Shown: piece by piece, positions 45,121 to 56,809 of the stretch | Numbering within the stretch: position 1 is the first letter of the stretch | Layout: the number at the start of each line of letters is the position of its first letter | Source of the DNA: Nocardiopsis sp. NRRL B-16309 | GTDB taxonomy: Bacteria > Actinomycetota > Actinomycetes > Streptosporangiales > Streptosporangiaceae | Reading direction: 5' to 3' | DNA length: 64,000 nt | Assembly: GCF_001279585.1 (NCBI RefSeq) | Contig: NZ_LGEC01000075.1 | Location: 56,538 to 120,537, forward strand | Notes under the pieces: model-generated | What the model saw: only the letters and a program-made list of their open reading frames with translations | Told to the model about the DNA's origin: nothing | The model's database searches: none | Translations under genes and position numbers: made by a program

Positions 45121-46062
45121 ATGGGCCACAGCAAGACGTTCAGGGCGATCGAGGTCGGCGACGGCGGTGACGGCCGCTGGGCCGACTACGCGCGTTCCCG
45201 GTGGCCGGAGCTGTCCTGGTGGCTGGACCCGGAGCGGCGGACGCCGGAACACGCGGCCCGGGGCCGCGAACTGTTCGCGGAGCACATGCCGGAGCTGGTC
45301 GGTGTCCGCGAGCGGCTCGCGGCCCAGCTGGACCGGCCGGACGGCGACTCCTTCCTCACCTTCGCGAACATGCGGACGTCCTTCGCCGGCTGCACCCAGA
45401 CCGGCGGCGCGGGCCGGCTTCTGCGCAACTACGACTTCGCGCCCGAGCGCTGTGAGGGAACGATCACGCACTCCCGCTTCCTGCGCCCGGTGATCGGAAC
45501 GCAGGAGGCGGGTTGGGGCCTGCTCGACGGGATGAACGACGCCGGACTGGCGGTCTCGCTCACGTTCGGCGGGCGGTTCGTCCACGGTCCCGGGTTCGCC
45601 GTCCCCCTCGTCCTGCGCTACCTGCTGGAGACCTGCGCGACCGTGGCCGAGGCGCTCGGCCGGTTGCGGACGATCCCGGTCAGCACCGCCCAGAACCTCA
45701 CTCTGGCCGATTCCCACCGCGCTGTCACCGTGTACACGGGGCCGGACATCGCACTGACCGAAGCGCCGGACGCCTGCGCGGCCAACCATCAGATGGCGCC
45801 GGTGCCCGAGGGGCAGGAGCGGTTCTCCCGAACCCGTGAGCGGCTGGAGCGCGTGCGCGCCGCGGGCGCGGACGTGGCGGCGATGCTGCGGCCGCCGCTG
45901 TACATGATCGCCTACGACGAGGGTCTGGGCACGCTGTACACCGCGGACTACCGACCGGCGGAGGGCCGGGTGACCTACTACTGGCCGGGGGAGCGCTGGG
46001 AGCAGTCCTTCGGCGGGTTCGCGACGGGATCGCGCACGGTGGCGCTGGGCGCCGTCGGCTGA
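45121..46062 (+). CDS. C45-family autoproteolytic acyltransferase/hydrolase
   Basis: This 313-residue N-terminal-nucleophile amide hydrolase is of the C45/penicillin acyltransferase-like group. The putative autocleavage site is Gly-Cys in SFAGCTQTGGAGRLLRNYDF, freeing the Cys nucleophile. LLDGMNDAGLAVSLTFGG and NHQMAP are typical later motifs. GAGGGAG precedes the ATG. No signal peptide is evident. The substrate (acyl amide, N-acyl amino acid or beta-lactam-like) is unknown. Confidence 0.82.
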   Translation: MGHSKTFRAIEVGDGGDGRWADYARSRWPELSWWLDPERRTPEHAARGRELFAEHMPELVGVRERLAAQLDRPDGDSFLTFANMRTSFAGCTQTGGAGRLLRNYDFAPERCEGTITHSRFLRPVIGTQEAGWGLLDGMNDAGLAVSLTFGGRFVHGPGFAVPLVLRYLLETCATVAEALGRLRTIPVSTAQNLTLADSHRAVTVYTGPDIALTEAPDACAANHQMAPVPEGQERFSRTRERLERVRAAGADVAAMLRPPLYMIAYDEGLGTLYTADYRPAEGRVTYYWPGERWEQSFGGFATGSRTVALGAVG

Positions 46063-46349
46063 GCCCGCGCGGTCTCCGCCCTCGGAGGAACGGGCGCGCG
46101 ACGCGCCCCCTCCTCCGGGCGTCGGGGGACGGGATGGCTCGCTCACCCGGGAGGACGCGCTGGTCGTCCCGTCCGGCGGTGCCGCCGCCACCGTGGACCG
46201 AGCACTCGGAGGCGGGGACGCGGTGAACGGCGGCTCGCGGAACCCTGGTCCGGCTCCCCGGCCTGGCTCTCCCCGGGCCGGCCCTCCCTGGTCCGGGACC
46301 GGGATCCGGGGGCGCGGCCCCGCCGGAGCGGAGCCGCGCCGGGCCGGAG
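46063..46349. other. Short intergenic region
   Basis: A ~287-bp region between convergent genes. It is GC-rich with no feature recognised. Confidence 0.35.
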
Positions 46350-47648
46350 TCAGCCCGTGGTGCACTCCGTTCCGTTGAGGGTGAAGCCGGTCGGCGCACC
46401 GGCGTCGCCGGTGTGCGAGGCCTGGTAGCCGATGCCCACCTCGGCGCCCGGGGCGATGGTGGCGTTGTGCGCGACGTGGGTGGCCACGACCGTCCCGCTG
46501 CTCGGGCTGTAGGTGGCGTTCCAGCCGGAGCCGATGCTCTGCCCCCCGGGGAGGGTGAACTCCAGGGACCAGTCCTCGACGGGCGCGTCGCCGGTGTTGG
46601 TGATGGTCAGCGCGGCGGTGAGGCCGGTGTTCCACCCGTTGGCAGAGGCAGTGACCCGGCACTCGCCCTCGACCGGGTCCGGGTCGGGTCCGGGCCCCGG
46701 GCCGGTGTCCTGGTCCAGGCCGAAGAAGGTGATCACGTGGGCGGCCATGCCGGAGGTGATCACGTTGTGTCCGACGCCCTCCACGCTGATCGCCTCCACC
46801 GGCGCCTGGTCACCGGTCGAGCCGTAGCGGGTCCGCTCCCAGTGGGGCTGGGGCCGGTCGGTGGCGGCGGGGTCCGTGCCGAGGCCGTGGACGTTCGTCC
46901 ACTGCTCGATCTCCTCGGCGAAGTTCGCGTAGTGCAGCACGTCGTCCTCGCTGCCGTGCCACAGCTGCATGCGCGGACGCGGGCCCTCGTAGCCGGGGTA
47001 GGAGTCCCGGACCAGGTCGCCCCACTCCTGCGGGGTGCGGTCGATCCGCCCGTTGGAGCACTCGTTGTTCCACCCCGAGCCGTCGGTGGTGGCGAAGCAG
47101 CCGAACGGCACCCCGGCGAACGCCGATCCGGCCGCGAACACGTCGGGGTAGTTGGCCAGCATCACGTTGGTCATCATGGCGCCGGAGGAGACGCCGGTGA
47201 CGAAGACGCGCTCGCTGTCGGCGTCGTGGGTGCGGACGGTGTAGTCGACCATCGAGCGGATGCCCACCGGGTCGCTGCCGCCGTCGCGCCGCAGGGCCTC
47301 CGGGGAGGAGACGTCGAAGCACTGGCTGCTGCGGGTGACGGACGGGTAGACGACGATGAAGCCGTACTGGTCGGCCAGCGCGGCGTACTCGGTGTTGGCG
47401 TGGAAGACGGGCCCGGTACCGGTGCACCAGTGCTGCGCGACGAGGACCGGTGGATCCTCGGCGACGCTGTCCGGGACGTAGAGGAACATGCGCAGGTCGC
47501 TGGGGTTGGAGCCGAAGTCGTCGATCTCGGTCAGCGTGGCGGCCGAGGCCGACGGGGCGGCGCACAGCAGGGCCGCCAACAGGGGCAGGACGGTGGCGGC
47601 GAGGATGCCGCTCACCCTGGCCAGGGGGTTCTTGCGTTCGTTGGTCAC
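46350..47648 (-). CDS. Secreted CE1-type esterase with CBM2
   Basis: This 432-residue secreted carbohydrate esterase has a signal peptide to ~residue 36, a PHB-depolymerase/feruloyl-esterase-like catalytic domain with Ser154 in GVSSG and a final GVGHNV histidine, and a Pro/Asp/Gly linker. A C-terminal cellulose-binding module of family 2 (SANGWNTGLTAALTITNTGD, GSGWNATYSPSSG) follows. It probably removes acetyl or feruloyl groups from plant polysaccharide. A CebR-like box lies upstream. GTG 47648 was chosen by the signal peptide. Confidence 0.87.
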   Translation of the reverse strand: MTNERKNPLARVSGILAATVLPLLAALLCAAPSASAATLTEIDDFGSNPSDLRMFLYVPDSVAEDPPVLVAQHWCTGTGPVFHANTEYAALADQYGFIVVYPSVTRSSQCFDVSSPEALRRDGGSDPVGIRSMVDYTVRTHDADSERVFVTGVSSGAMMTNVMLANYPDVFAAGSAFAGVPFGCFATTDGSGWNNECSNGRIDRTPQEWGDLVRDSYPGYEGPRPRMQLWHGSEDDVLHYANFAEEIEQWTNVHGLGTDPAATDRPQPHWERTRYGSTGDQAPVEAISVEGVGHNVITSGMAAHVITFFGLDQDTGPGPGPDPDPVEGECRVTASANGWNTGLTAALTITNTGDAPVEDWSLEFTLPGGQSIGSGWNATYSPSSGTVVATHVAHNATIAPGAEVGIGYQASHTGDAGAPTGFTLNGTECTTG

Positions 47649-47758
47649 GTGCCTGGACCTTTCCCGGCTGCGGGGGTGGGGATCGTCCGGGCGCCGCGCC
47701 GGCGGAGCCGGTGTGCCACCGGGCGGCCCCAGCGCGCCCGGCGGTGGGAGCCGCCGTA

Positions 47759-47772
47759 TGGGAGCGCTCCCG
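47759..47772. promoter_or_regulatory. CebR-type box
   Basis: TGGGAGCGCTCCCG matches the CebR consensus TGGGAGCGCTCCCA at 13 of 14 positions. It lies about 110 bp upstream of the secreted esterase. CebR represses cellulose-utilisation genes until cello-oligosaccharides appear. Confidence 0.8.
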
Positions 47773-47874
47773 AAAACTATCCGGGCCCTCGCGCTCTCCG
47801 TCAACCCCCGCAGTGACGGGCCGTTCACGCCCGGGGGCGGACCTCGCGGACCGAGCCCCGGTGGGGGCGGGTGC

Positions 47875-48393
47875 CTACCGGTCCGAGAGGTCCGGGAAGT
47901 CCGACCGCGGGGGGTCGGTCGGCGCGAGCCGGACGATCGGGACGCCCTCGGGGTCGGCGCCCACCCGCGCGAAGGACTCCGGCGAGCCGTCCACCTCGAA
48001 GCCCAGCCCGCCCAGGAGTGCCCGCGCGGCCGCGGGATGGTGCTGGGCGTAGTGCGCCAGCGCCCTCCCCGCCTCCTCGGGCGGGAGCGGCGTGGCCCGG
48101 CCCCGGTGGCGGCGCGCGCCCACCTGGAACATCACCCGCGGCTCGGCCAGGATGTTGCGGTACCACTGCGACCGGCGCCCGTACCCCGAGGCCACCAGGA
48201 CCGTGCCGGTGGCCTCGTTGGAGCCGATCACCTCCAGGACGGCCTGGCGGGCCGTGCCGGTCGTGCGCCCCTTGTGCGTCAGCAGGACGAAGCGGCGTCC
48301 CATCAGCGGTCCCAGCCCCAGCCGGTAGATCCAGATCGGCGCCCGGAACAGGGCCTTGCGCATCGGTGTGGTCGGCGGCCGGGAGATCGACAT
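47875..48393 (-). CDS. F420-dependent (Ddn-type) nitroreductase-family protein
   Basis: This 172-residue protein of the deazaflavin-dependent nitroreductase family shows LLTHKGRTTGTARQAVLEVI, GRRSQWYRNI and a QVGARRHRGRA end, the pattern for F420H2 binding. AGGAAGG precedes the ATG. Family members reduce quinones or nitro groups. No F420 synthesis gene is visible in this window. Confidence 0.85.
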   Translation of the reverse strand: MSISRPPTTPMRKALFRAPIWIYRLGLGPLMGRRFVLLTHKGRTTGTARQAVLEVIGSNEATGTVLVASGYGRRSQWYRNILAEPRVMFQVGARRHRGRATPLPPEEAGRALAHYAQHHPAAARALLGGLGFEVDGSPESFARVGADPEGVPIVRLAPTDPPRSDFPDLSDR

Positions 48394-48510
48394 CGGCGGG
48401 ACCTTCCTGTGACGGGGCAGGGGCGGAGGAGACGACAGTACTCGTCCGGCGCGCCGGGCCGACGGTAGGCACGCCCATGGAACGACGGTGCCCGCTGGCA
48501 GGATGCGCGT

Positions 48511-49686
48511 ATGCAGACAGGACTGGACGTACTCCACACCACCGACTGGGACCGGACCTTCCACGCCTACGGTGTGTCCGGGGACGCGCCCGGGCGACTG
48601 TCCGGGCTCCTCGCCGACGACCCGGACACACTCACGCGGAGCCTGGACTACCTGTACAGCGCCATGCTCCACCAGGGCACGCTCTACCCGGCGACCGTGC
48701 CGACCGTCCTGTTCGTCGCCGGGCTGCTGGAGCGCCCCGACACGGGCCGGCCGCACCCGGAGGCCGGGGCCGGCCGCGAACCGCTGCGCGCCGCGCTGCT
48801 GGGCTTCCTCCGGGACACGGCCGAGAGCGCCGCCATCCCGGGCACCGACGCAGAACTCGCCGAGCGCGCCCGGCTGTCGCCGTCCGAACGCGACCGCGTC
48901 CTCGGGGCGATCCGAGCCGATGACGAGCAGGTGTGGGAGGAGCCAGCCCTGGAGGCGCTGACGTGGCAGGCCGTGGTGGACCTGCGCGCCGCCGCGCCCG
49001 TCCTGCGCGACGCCGTCCAGCCCCTGCTCACCTGCCCGGACGCCCTGCTGCGCTCGCGCGCGGTGGAGGCCGCCGCGGCCGTCGCCGCCCTGGGCGGGCT
49101 GGACCTGGACCTGTCCGGGGCCGCCGACATGGCCGAGACCCGCGACGAGGCGGCCGTCATCGTCCTGGCGAAGGGGGAGGCGGGCGGCGACACCTCCGAG
49201 TTCCTCACCCACGCCGACCCGGCCATCCGCGCCTGCGCCGCGCTCGCCCCCGCCCTGAGCGGCGACCCCCGGGCGACCCGTGTCCTCGTCGAGGCTCTGG
49301 AGGACCCGCGCGAGGCGGACCAGTGGTTCGGGAACCGGCCCGCGGCCTTCGGCGGCCACGTCAGGTTCACCCTGGTGCGGACCCTCGCCGAGCGGGCGGG
49401 CCCCGAGGACGCCGCCCGCCTGCTGCCCGTCCACCGCCGGATGGCCGCGCTGTCGTCGGCCTACACGGCCGAGGCCGACTGCGGGCCGCTGCTGGACCTG
49501 GCCTTCTCCCGCGCACCCGGGAACGGCGCCCCGCACGAGCCGACCGCGGTCCAGAAGGCCTACCTGCGGGCGCTGCTGGACAACGACGACATCTGGGCCG
49601 GCACGGTCGCCAACTTCTCCGTCCGGCTCAAGGCCCTGGGGCTGCCGATGGACCGCGAGGGCGTCCAGGAGCTCGTGGACGCCTGA
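48511..49686 (+). CDS. HEAT-like helical repeat protein
   Basis: This 391-residue protein is rich in Ala/Leu helices arranged in repeated pairs (for example LLTCPDALLRSRAVEAAAAV and ADPAIRACAALAPALSGDPR). It looks like a HEAT or armadillo-like scaffold. No catalytic motif or membrane segment is seen. The function is unknown. Confidence 0.6.
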   Translation: MQTGLDVLHTTDWDRTFHAYGVSGDAPGRLSGLLADDPDTLTRSLDYLYSAMLHQGTLYPATVPTVLFVAGLLERPDTGRPHPEAGAGREPLRAALLGFLRDTAESAAIPGTDAELAERARLSPSERDRVLGAIRADDEQVWEEPALEALTWQAVVDLRAAAPVLRDAVQPLLTCPDALLRSRAVEAAAAVAALGGLDLDLSGAADMAETRDEAAVIVLAKGEAGGDTSEFLTHADPAIRACAALAPALSGDPRATRVLVEALEDPREADQWFGNRPAAFGGHVRFTLVRTLAERAGPEDAARLLPVHRRMAALSSAYTAEADCGPLLDLAFSRAPGNGAPHEPTAVQKAYLRALLDNDDIWAGTVANFSVRLKALGLPMDREGVQELVDA

Positions 49687-49800
49687 CACCGCGAGGAAGC
49701 GGAGCCGTTCCGGCCCTTCGCGTGCACTCGGTGGCCACAGGTGGCCACCGAGTACCGTGTTCTCCTGTATCGGCGGCCGAACCGTGGTGTCATGGCCTGC

Positions 49801-50211
49801 ATGACGACCCCCACGCGGCCCGGCCGGGCCGCCGAACTCATCAAGGACTTCGTCTCCGCGGAGGGGCACCTCGCCGACCGCGCCGACCTGGCCCGCTTCC
49901 TGCGCAAGTACCGTCTGGTCACCGAGGGGGCCATTCCCATCACCCTGGCCGACCTCGACGAGGCGGTCGCGCTGCGCGACGGCATCCGCGCGGTCCTGGA
50001 CGGAGGGTCGGACACCGACCCCGAGGCGGTCGCGCGCGGGCAGAAGGTGCTGGACGGGCTGCGGGTGACGGTGCGCATGGAGCCCGACCCGGACGGCGCG
50101 GTGCCGCTGGCCCCGGCGGTGGTGGACGAGGTGCGGCGCGGCCTGGCCCGCGTCGCCGGCGCGTGGGCGGCGGTCCTGGCCACGGAGGAGTGGCGCGACC
50201 TGCGCGACTGA
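49801..50211 (+). CDS. ABATE-domain protein lacking CGNR zinc finger
   Basis: This is a ~136-residue protein similar to the N-terminal ABATE part of CGNR-type regulators (AAELIKDFVSAEGHLADRAD, ALRDGIRAVLDGG). It stops at EEWRDLRD where a CGNR zinc finger usually follows. It could be a truncated regulator or a stand-alone domain. ATG 49792 is an alternative start. The assignment is moderate. Confidence 0.5.
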   Translation: MTTPTRPGRAAELIKDFVSAEGHLADRADLARFLRKYRLVTEGAIPITLADLDEAVALRDGIRAVLDGGSDTDPEAVARGQKVLDGLRVTVRMEPDPDGAVPLAPAVVDEVRRGLARVAGAWAAVLATEEWRDLRD

Positions 50212-50281
50212 GGCCCCGGGGACCGGTGTCCCCGGCTCGTCGCGGGCGGGTACGGGCGGCGGCGGTGGCAGGATCGTGGGC

Positions 50282-50866
50282 ATGAACGACACGCTGCACA
50301 TCACCGGTGACGCCGAGGCCGACGCCCTGCTGTCGAGGGAGCCGCTGGCGCTCATGATCGGCATGCTCCTGGACCAGCAGGTCGCCATGGAGGTGGCCTT
50401 CGCCGGGCCGAGGAAGATCGCCGACCGGCTCGGCTCCCTGGACGCCGCCGACCTCGCCGGGCGCGACCCCGAGGAACTCGCCGAGGTCTTCGGGCGCACC
50501 CCGGCGGTGCACCGCTTCCCCTCCTCGATGGCCAAGCGGGTGCAGGCGCTGTGCGCGGCCCTGGTCAGCGACTACGACGGGCACGCGGAGCGGGTCTGGA
50601 CCTCCGGCGACCCCGACGGGCGGGAACTGCTCCGCCGCCTCAAGGCCCTGCCCGGATTCGGCGACCAGAAGGCGCGCGTCTTCCTCGCCCTGCTCGGCAA
50701 GCAGCGGGGCGTGCGGCCCGAGGGCTGGCGCGAGGCCGCCGGGCCCTACGGCGAGGAGGGCTCGCGGCGCTCGGTCGCCGACATCGTCGACGAGCAGTCC
50801 CTCACCGAGGTCCGCGAGACCAAGCGGGCCGCCAAGGCCGCGAAGGCCGCCGAGAAGAAGGGCTGA
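50282..50866 (+). CDS. HhH-GPD base-excision DNA glycosylase family protein
   Basis: This 194-residue protein has a LMIGMLLDQQVAME start and a helix-hairpin-helix LKALPGFGDQKARVFLALLG, as in HhH-GPD DNA glycosylases. No iron-sulfur Cys cluster is visible. The C-terminal tail is Lys/Ala-rich. It probably excises a damaged base; which lesion is not readable. Confidence 0.85.
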   Translation: MNDTLHITGDAEADALLSREPLALMIGMLLDQQVAMEVAFAGPRKIADRLGSLDAADLAGRDPEELAEVFGRTPAVHRFPSSMAKRVQALCAALVSDYDGHAERVWTSGDPDGRELLRRLKALPGFGDQKARVFLALLGKQRGVRPEGWREAAGPYGEEGSRRSVADIVDEQSLTEVRETKRAAKAAKAAEKKG

Positions 50867-50980
50867 CGCCGAGACCGGACCACGGCCCCGCGCGGGCCCG
50901 GAACCGGTTCCACGCACACGAAACGGGCCCCGGAGGCCGTTCGCACGGTCTCCGGGGCCCGGTGGTTCGGTGGGCGCGCG

Positions 50981-51820
50981 TCAACTCTCGTCGCGGCGGC
51001 GCAGGTACCGCTCGAAGTCCCGCGCGATCGCGTCGCCGGAGGCCTCGGGCAGCTCGGCCGTGTCCTTGGCCTCCTCCAGGCCGCGCACGTAGGCGGCGAT
51101 GTCCTCGTCCTCCGCCGTGAGCTCGTTGACGTTGGCCTCCCACGTGACGGCGTCCTCGGGCAGCTCGCCCAGCGGCACGCGCACGTCCAGGTAGTCCTCG
51201 ACCCACGCCAGCAGCGCCAGGGTCGCCTTCGGGCACGGCGGCTGCGCGACGTAGTGCGGAATCGCCGCCCACAGCGAGACCGTCTCCACGTCCACCGACG
51301 CGAAGGTCTCGTGGGCCACGCCCACGATCCCGGTCGGTCCGGAGTACGTGGTCGCCTCCAGGCCGTACCGCTCGCCCAGTTCGACGGGCGAGGCCATCCC
51401 GGTGATCGGGATCGGCCGGGTGTGCGGGGCGTCGGCCAGCAGCGAGCCCAGCATGAGCACCCGCCGCACGCCCAGCTCGCGGGCGATCGCCAGCAGGTCG
51501 GCCGTGTAGGACCGCCACCGCATGTTCGGCTCCGGACCGGTGACGAGAACGACGTCGCGTTCGGCACCCGGGGGAGTGGCGACTCTCACTGTCGTGGTCG
51601 GCCACTCGACCGCGGAGGCCAGGCCCTCCACGACCGTCAGCCTCGGCCGGGTCACCTGGAAGTCGTAGTAGTCGTCCGGAGTCAGTTCGCACAGGTCATA
51701 GGTGTCCCACTGCTCCGCCAGGTGCTCGATGGCCAGACTGGCCGCCTCACCCGCGTCGTTCCAGCCCTCGAACGCCGCCACCATGACAGGCTCGACGAGC
51801 TCGCGTGCGAGCTTGATCAT
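50981..51820 (-). CDS. PAC2-family protein
   Basis: This 279-residue protein of the PAC2 family (MVAAFEGWNDAGEAA start, VLVTGPEPNMRW, GSLLADAPHTRPIPI) is named for proteasome-assembly chaperone 2. In actinobacteria it often lies near metH and mshC; here it is divergent from metH. ATG 51820 was chosen, with GGAAGGGG upstream. The role in bacteria is unclear. Confidence 0.85.
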   Translation of the reverse strand: MIKLARELVEPVMVAAFEGWNDAGEAASLAIEHLAEQWDTYDLCELTPDDYYDFQVTRPRLTVVEGLASAVEWPTTTVRVATPPGAERDVVLVTGPEPNMRWRSYTADLLAIARELGVRRVLMLGSLLADAPHTRPIPITGMASPVELGERYGLEATTYSGPTGIVGVAHETFASVDVETVSLWAAIPHYVAQPPCPKATLALLAWVEDYLDVRVPLGELPEDAVTWEANVNELTAEDEDIAAYVRGLEEAKDTAELPEASGDAIARDFERYLRRRDES

Positions 51821-51924
51821 CGGTGGCCCCTTCCTGCCGCGGACGCACTCCACCCTATGGGGTGGCGCGCCGCCCGGGAAACCGTGGGACCCGGCAGCCC
51901 CCCGAGCCCGGAACCTGACAAATT

Positions 51925-51953
51925 TTGGGACGGTTGTCTCAACTGGCGATACT
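51925..51953 (+). promoter_or_regulatory. Candidate metH promoter
   Basis: A -35-like TTGGGA (51925-51930) and -10-like GATACT (51948-51953) are 17 bp apart, giving a leader of ~145 nt before metH. A hairpin (CGGGAAC/GTTCCCG, extended by GCACC/GGTGC) at about 52046-52080 sits in that leader. I see no B12 or SAH riboswitch core. Confidence 0.45.
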
Positions 51954-52102
51954 GGCCATGAGGTAGCCTCGCCAGCAGTGAACGCCCAGGACACAGCTGT
52001 CCCCGGACGTCCCGACCCGCCCGCACCGGGGGTCGATCCAGCGCCGCACCCGCCGGGAACAGACTGGGTTCCCGCGGTGCCCCGAGACTAGAGTTGTGCA
52101 CT

Positions 52103-55576
<3,474 letters not shown>

Positions 55577-55908
55577 CCTCGTGTGATCCGCCTCCCACGC
55601 GGCGGGCGGGGGTCGACGCGGCCGGCTCCGCCCCCCACGATGAGGGTGGAGCCGGAGCCGGGCCGCGTGGCGCCCAGAGTTCGCCGACCGGTCGCCGCAC
55701 CGACGGTCGCGCTTCACTGGCCGTGTGCCGCCGGACCAGGACGATGGGGAAGGAACCGGAACCGGAGGCTTTCCGCCGAGGGCGGAGGCCCCCACCCCCC
55801 GCGAAGCGCCCCACGGGCGTCGTCGGGAGACGGGTGGACGACAGGAACACAGGAATGCCTGAGCGCCCCGAGGGCGACCGGGGGAGTCCCGACACTGGAG
55901 GGGAGTGC
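55577..55908. other. metH-HAD intergenic region with terminator-like hairpin
   Basis: About 330 bp without a gene. An 11-bp stem with one G-T pair (55622-55632 and 55645-55655) follows metH and may end its transcript. Confidence 0.45.
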
Positions 55909-56658
55909 GTGGTGCCACCCGTGGCCGACCGGCCCGCGGGCACCGCCGTGCGCATGAGCGAACCGATCACGCTGAACAGAGACGCGTCCGCGGCCGAGAC
56001 CGGGAGGCGCCTCCAGGCGGTCCTGCTGGACATGGACGGCACGCTCATCGAGAGCGAGCACCTGTGGGGGGAGTCCGAGTCGGAGCTGGTCGCCGAGCTG
56101 GGCGGGGTGTGGACCGAGGAGGACCACGCCCGCAACGTCGGCAACGCGGCCGAGCCCGTGGCCCGGTACATCATCGACCTGACCGGCGCCGACCTCGCCC
56201 CGCGCCAGGTCGCCCGGAAGCTGTACGCGAAGTTCCGGAGCAAGCTGGAGGGCGGGGCCCGGCTGCGACCGGGCGCCAAGGAGCTGGTCCGGACGGTCTC
56301 CGAGGCGGGCATCCCCGTCGCCCTGGTCACCTCCACCGAGCGCGAGCTGGTCGAGGCCGCCATCGGGGGGATCGGACTGGAGAGCTTCGACGACTCCGTG
56401 GCCGGTGACGAGGTCGCCGCCAACAAGCCCGACCCCGACCCCTACCTGCGGGCCGCCCGCCGCCTGGGCGTGGACGCCCGCCGGTGCGTGGCCTTCGAGG
56501 ACTCCGTGGTCGGCGTGACCGCCGCGGCCGACGCCGGCTGCGTGACCGTCGCCGTGCCCGACCACGTCGTGATCCCCCCGCGCGAGGGCGTGGTCTTCCG
56601 CGACAGCCTGGTGGGCGTGGACGTGGAGTGGCTGGAGTCCCTGGTGGCCGACCGCTGA
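55909..56658 (+). CDS. HAD-superfamily phosphatase
   Basis: This is a ~249-residue HAD hydrolase. Motif I is LLDMDGTL, motif II appears as LVTSTER, and the KPDPDPYLRAARRLG stretch with AFEDSVVG gives motifs III-IV. It resembles beta-phosphoglucomutase-like phosphatases. GTG 55909 (GGAGG 7 nt upstream) was chosen; ATG 55954 is an alternative. The substrate is unknown. Confidence 0.85.
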   Translation: MVPPVADRPAGTAVRMSEPITLNRDASAAETGRRLQAVLLDMDGTLIESEHLWGESESELVAELGGVWTEEDHARNVGNAAEPVARYIIDLTGADLAPRQVARKLYAKFRSKLEGGARLRPGAKELVRTVSEAGIPVALVTSTERELVEAAIGGIGLESFDDSVAGDEVAANKPDPDPYLRAARRLGVDARRCVAFEDSVVGVTAAADAGCVTVAVPDHVVIPPREGVVFRDSLVGVDVEWLESLVADR

Positions 56659-56766
56659 GGACCCGGCGCGCGACCGGATCGCGCGCGCACGCGTGACCAC
56701 GCGTGACAGCGGGCCGAGCACGAACCGGTTGGACTTCTTCGTCATCGGATCGCGCGCATACGTGAC

Positions 56767-56802
56767 ACCGGGGGCGGGACCGCGCGCGGCCCCGCCCCCG
56801 GT
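56767..56802. terminator. Bidirectional terminator between HAD and gnd
   Basis: Perfect 12-bp arms ACCGGGGGCGGG and complement (56767-56778 and 56791-56802) lie between the convergent genes. Confidence 0.6.
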
Positions 56803-56809
56803 GCGTGCC

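Noticed and set aside
41911..46662. 1583-codon minus-strand open frame across mshC and the RCK gene
   Set aside because: It crosses several real genes on both strands and shows no domain.
51960..52102. B12 or SAH riboswitch in the metH leader
   Set aside because: No B12-box or SAH core sequence seen; only a simple hairpin is supported.
56676..56770. Repeated GGATCGCGCGC segments between HAD and gnd genes as a mobile element trace
   Set aside because: Short imperfect repeats in a GC-rich gap beside a terminator; no element features.
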